Part shown: positions 5,778 through 6,738 of the stretch, in pieces
Numbering within the stretch: the stretch's first letter is position 1
How the letters are laid out: each line of letters begins with the position of its first letter
Assembly: GCA_003497555.1 (NCBI GenBank)
Contig: DNNS01000720.1
Span: 5,091 to 11,828, forward strand
From: Spirochaetia bacterium
GTDB lineage: Bacteria > Spirochaetota > UBA12135
Reading direction: 5' to 3'
Length of the DNA: 6,738 nt
Notes under the pieces: model-generated
What the model was told of the DNA's origin: nothing
Databases searched by the model: none
The model's input: only the letters and a program-made list of their open reading frames with translations
Program-made: the position numbers and the translations under genes

Positions 5778-6252
5778 TACCCGCAGTGTTTTAATTACCG
5801 GGCTGGGAGGACAGGGTATAATTCTTGCAGGTAATATCATCAGCAGCGCCCTGTTCAGCAAAGGTTTTGATGTAAAAAAATCAGAAGTACACGGTATGAG
5901 TCAGCGGGGCGGAAGCGTTGAATCGCATATAAGATTCGGCCGGACAGTATATTCGCCGCTGATTCCTTACGGCTGTGCAGATTATCTTATAGCTTTGGAT
6001 GAAAACGAAAAAAAACGCCTGCACCGGCAGCTTCTGCCCGGGGGATCTATTATTTTTTTACCTTCCGAAAACCGGACAGCGCTTCCATCTCCGCGCACTC
6101 TGAATGTTTATCTTTCCGCAGTTTTTCTGCGCAGGCTGGGATTTTCCAAAAATGATATAAGCGGATATATGTCCCGAATTGTAAAGAAAAAATATATTGA
6201 TATCAATAATAAGGCTATCGAAGCTGCATTTCGCAATTCTGCTTCTTTTTAA
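5758..6252 (+). CDS. iorB: Indolepyruvate:ferredoxin oxidoreductase beta subunit (short form)
   Basis: The gamma-type domain partner of IorA, which together with it forms the 2-oxoacid:ferredoxin oxidoreductase. Family signatures: ITGLGGQGIILAGNIIS (13-29, the GxGGQG nucleotide-like loop), SEVHGMSQRGGSVESHIRFG (42-61), YSPLIPYGCADYLIALDENE (65-84), LLPGGSIIF (92-100), and the C-terminal KKKYIDINNKAIEAAF (143-158). At 164 residues it is shorter than the roughly 190-215 I expect. The gap appears to fall near 101-113, where the usual segment between the 'LRPGG' strand and the 'NVxLLGA' helix (here LNVYLSAVF, 115-123) is almost absent. The ATG overlaps the 3' end of iorA by 20 bases in another frame; an AGGGA about 11 bases upstream may serve as ribosome site. 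It is the only in-frame start before the conserved GLGGQG. Overlap and function imply strict co-expression with iorA. Confidence 0.9.
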   Translation: MAPKKDNTRSVLITGLGGQGIILAGNIISSALFSKGFDVKKSEVHGMSQRGGSVESHIRFGRTVYSPLIPYGCADYLIALDENEKKRLHRQLLPGGSIIFLPSENRTALPSPRTLNVYLSAVFLRRLGFSKNDISGYMSRIVKKKYIDINNKAIEAAFRNSASF

Positions 6253-6336
6253 TTCGCTGTAAAAAATTTATTTGCTGCGGATAAAATGATTGAATTCCGG
6301 AAAAACACAGCAGAAGCTCTTTAGCGGGTATTAAAC
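6253..6336 (+). other. Short spacer between iorB and the hydrolase gene
   Basis: These 84 bases hold no gene and no convincing terminator or promoter. A TAAAAT (6282-6287) resembles a -10 box but has no partner -35 at acceptable distance. A GGG at 6326-6328 is the only ribosome-site-like element ahead of the next start. The hydrolase may be the last part of the same transcript or have its own unrecognised promoter. Confidence 0.4.
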
Positions 6337-6738
6337 ATGGTTCAGATGATTGATGTTCAAATTCCCATGCGCGACGGTATCAGGCTTTCTGCCGATATCC
6401 GCCTGCCGGCAGAATCCGGAGTTTTCCCGGTTCTGCTGATCAGAACACCGTATGATAATTCCTCATTTGAAGAAAAAGATACGGCCTATATCCGTAAAGG
6501 CTGGGCAGTAGTCAAACAGGATTGCCGAGGGAGATATGACTCTGAAGGGTGTTTCAGACATTTCCAGGAAGACGAAGATGGATTTGACACAATTGCCTGG
6601 ATACGGCAGCAGCCCTGGTGCTGTGGAAAAATAGGTATGAGTGGCGGTTCGTATTGCGGATATACGCAATTTTCCGCTGCCTGGCTTAACCCCAGGGGAT
6701 TGGAAGCCATAACACCCGGCGTTATGGGCCTTGATCTT
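6337..6738 (+). CDS. CocE/NonD-family (S15-type) serine hydrolase, N-terminal part (cut by window edge)
   Basis: An open frame of 134 codons runs to the right edge without a stop. It begins the alpha/beta hydrolase domain of the X-Pro dipeptidyl-peptidase/cocaine esterase-like family (PF02129): IPMRDGIRLSADIRLP (9-24), the oxyanion-type LIRTPYDN (34-41, Tyr39), QDCRGRYDSEG (61-71), DGFDTIAWIRQQPWCCGKIG (81-100), and the nucleophile elbow GGSYCGYTQ (103-111) with Ser105. The Asp and His of the triad and the C-terminal jelly-roll domain would lie outside the window. There is no signal peptide at this start, so a cytoplasmic ester, amide or acylaminoacyl hydrolase is likely; the substrate cannot be told. 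ATG 6337 is preferred for the GGG eight bases upstream; ATG 6346 is a possible alternative. It lies 84 bases after iorB in the same direction, so operon membership is possible but unproven. Confidence 0.88.
   Translation, partial: MVQMIDVQIPMRDGIRLSADIRLPAESGVFPVLLIRTPYDNSSFEEKDTAYIRKGWAVVKQDCRGRYDSEGCFRHFQEDEDGFDTIAWIRQQPWCCGKIGMSGGSYCGYTQFSAAWLNPRGLEAITPGVMGLDL

Noticed and set aside
6220..6252. GAAGC...GCTTC followed by TTTTT at the end of iorB as a terminator
   Set aside because: The stem is only 5 base pairs with a long, poorly paired loop, and it overlaps the iorB coding end; too weak to call.
6463..6710. Two minus-strand open frames near the right edge
   Set aside because: They are antisense to the CocE-like hydrolase, whose nucleophile and oxyanion motifs are clear on the plus strand.

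Overview
This window reads as a piece of chromosome from a Gram-negative-type, probably anaerobic, AT-leaning bacterium. It makes isoprenoids by the MEP pathway (dxr). It encodes an indolepyruvate:ferredoxin oxidoreductase, typical of anaerobes that handle aromatic amino acids or aryl acids. It also carries a tiny lysine/arginine-rich protein of the chlamydial Hc1 histone-like kind. The secreted 'VGIG' tail-fibre-like protein at the left edge is of a type I associate with Elusimicrobiota, Omnitrophota and Lentisphaerota/Kiritimatiellota genomes. That lineage suggestion is a low-confidence inference; no rRNA or tRNA gene is present to test it.

Layout. Positions 1-974 (minus strand) hold the first 324 codons of a secreted tail-fibre/adhesin-like protein that runs off the left edge. 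Positions 975-1355 are a very AT-rich divergent intergenic region with a candidate minus-strand promoter, a nested inverted repeat (1196-1232) and a good plus-strand promoter (1295-1323). Everything to the right is on the plus strand: a 59-residue histone H1-like protein (1356-1535), a terminator-like hairpin with a competing upstream hairpin (1547-1595), dxr (1603-2739), a site-2 protease rseP (2790-4202), iorA (4209-5777), iorB (5758-6252), and the first 134 codons of a CocE/NonD-type serine hydrolase (6337 to the right edge).

How the genes relate. The dxr-rseP pair is an arrangement seen in many bacteria (isoprenoid precursor synthesis next to an intramembrane protease). The spacing rseP-iorA (6 bases) and iorA/iorB (20-base overlap) implies one transcript and translational coupling. 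IorA and IorB together form the 2-oxoacid oxidoreductase. No promoter is obvious between the terminator-like hairpin and dxr, so the whole dxr-rseP-iorAB run may depend on read-through from the histone-like gene's promoter.

Most notable points. (1) IorA is complete through its thiamine-diphosphate domain but stops where the usual C-terminal two-[4Fe-4S] ferredoxin domain should begin, and IorB is also short, apparently lacking an internal segment. (2) The dxr leader has an attenuator-like arrangement and a GTG start with no visible Shine-Dalgarno sequence. I found no defence system, CRISPR array, insertion sequence, tRNA or rRNA, and nothing that would count as a wholly new system.
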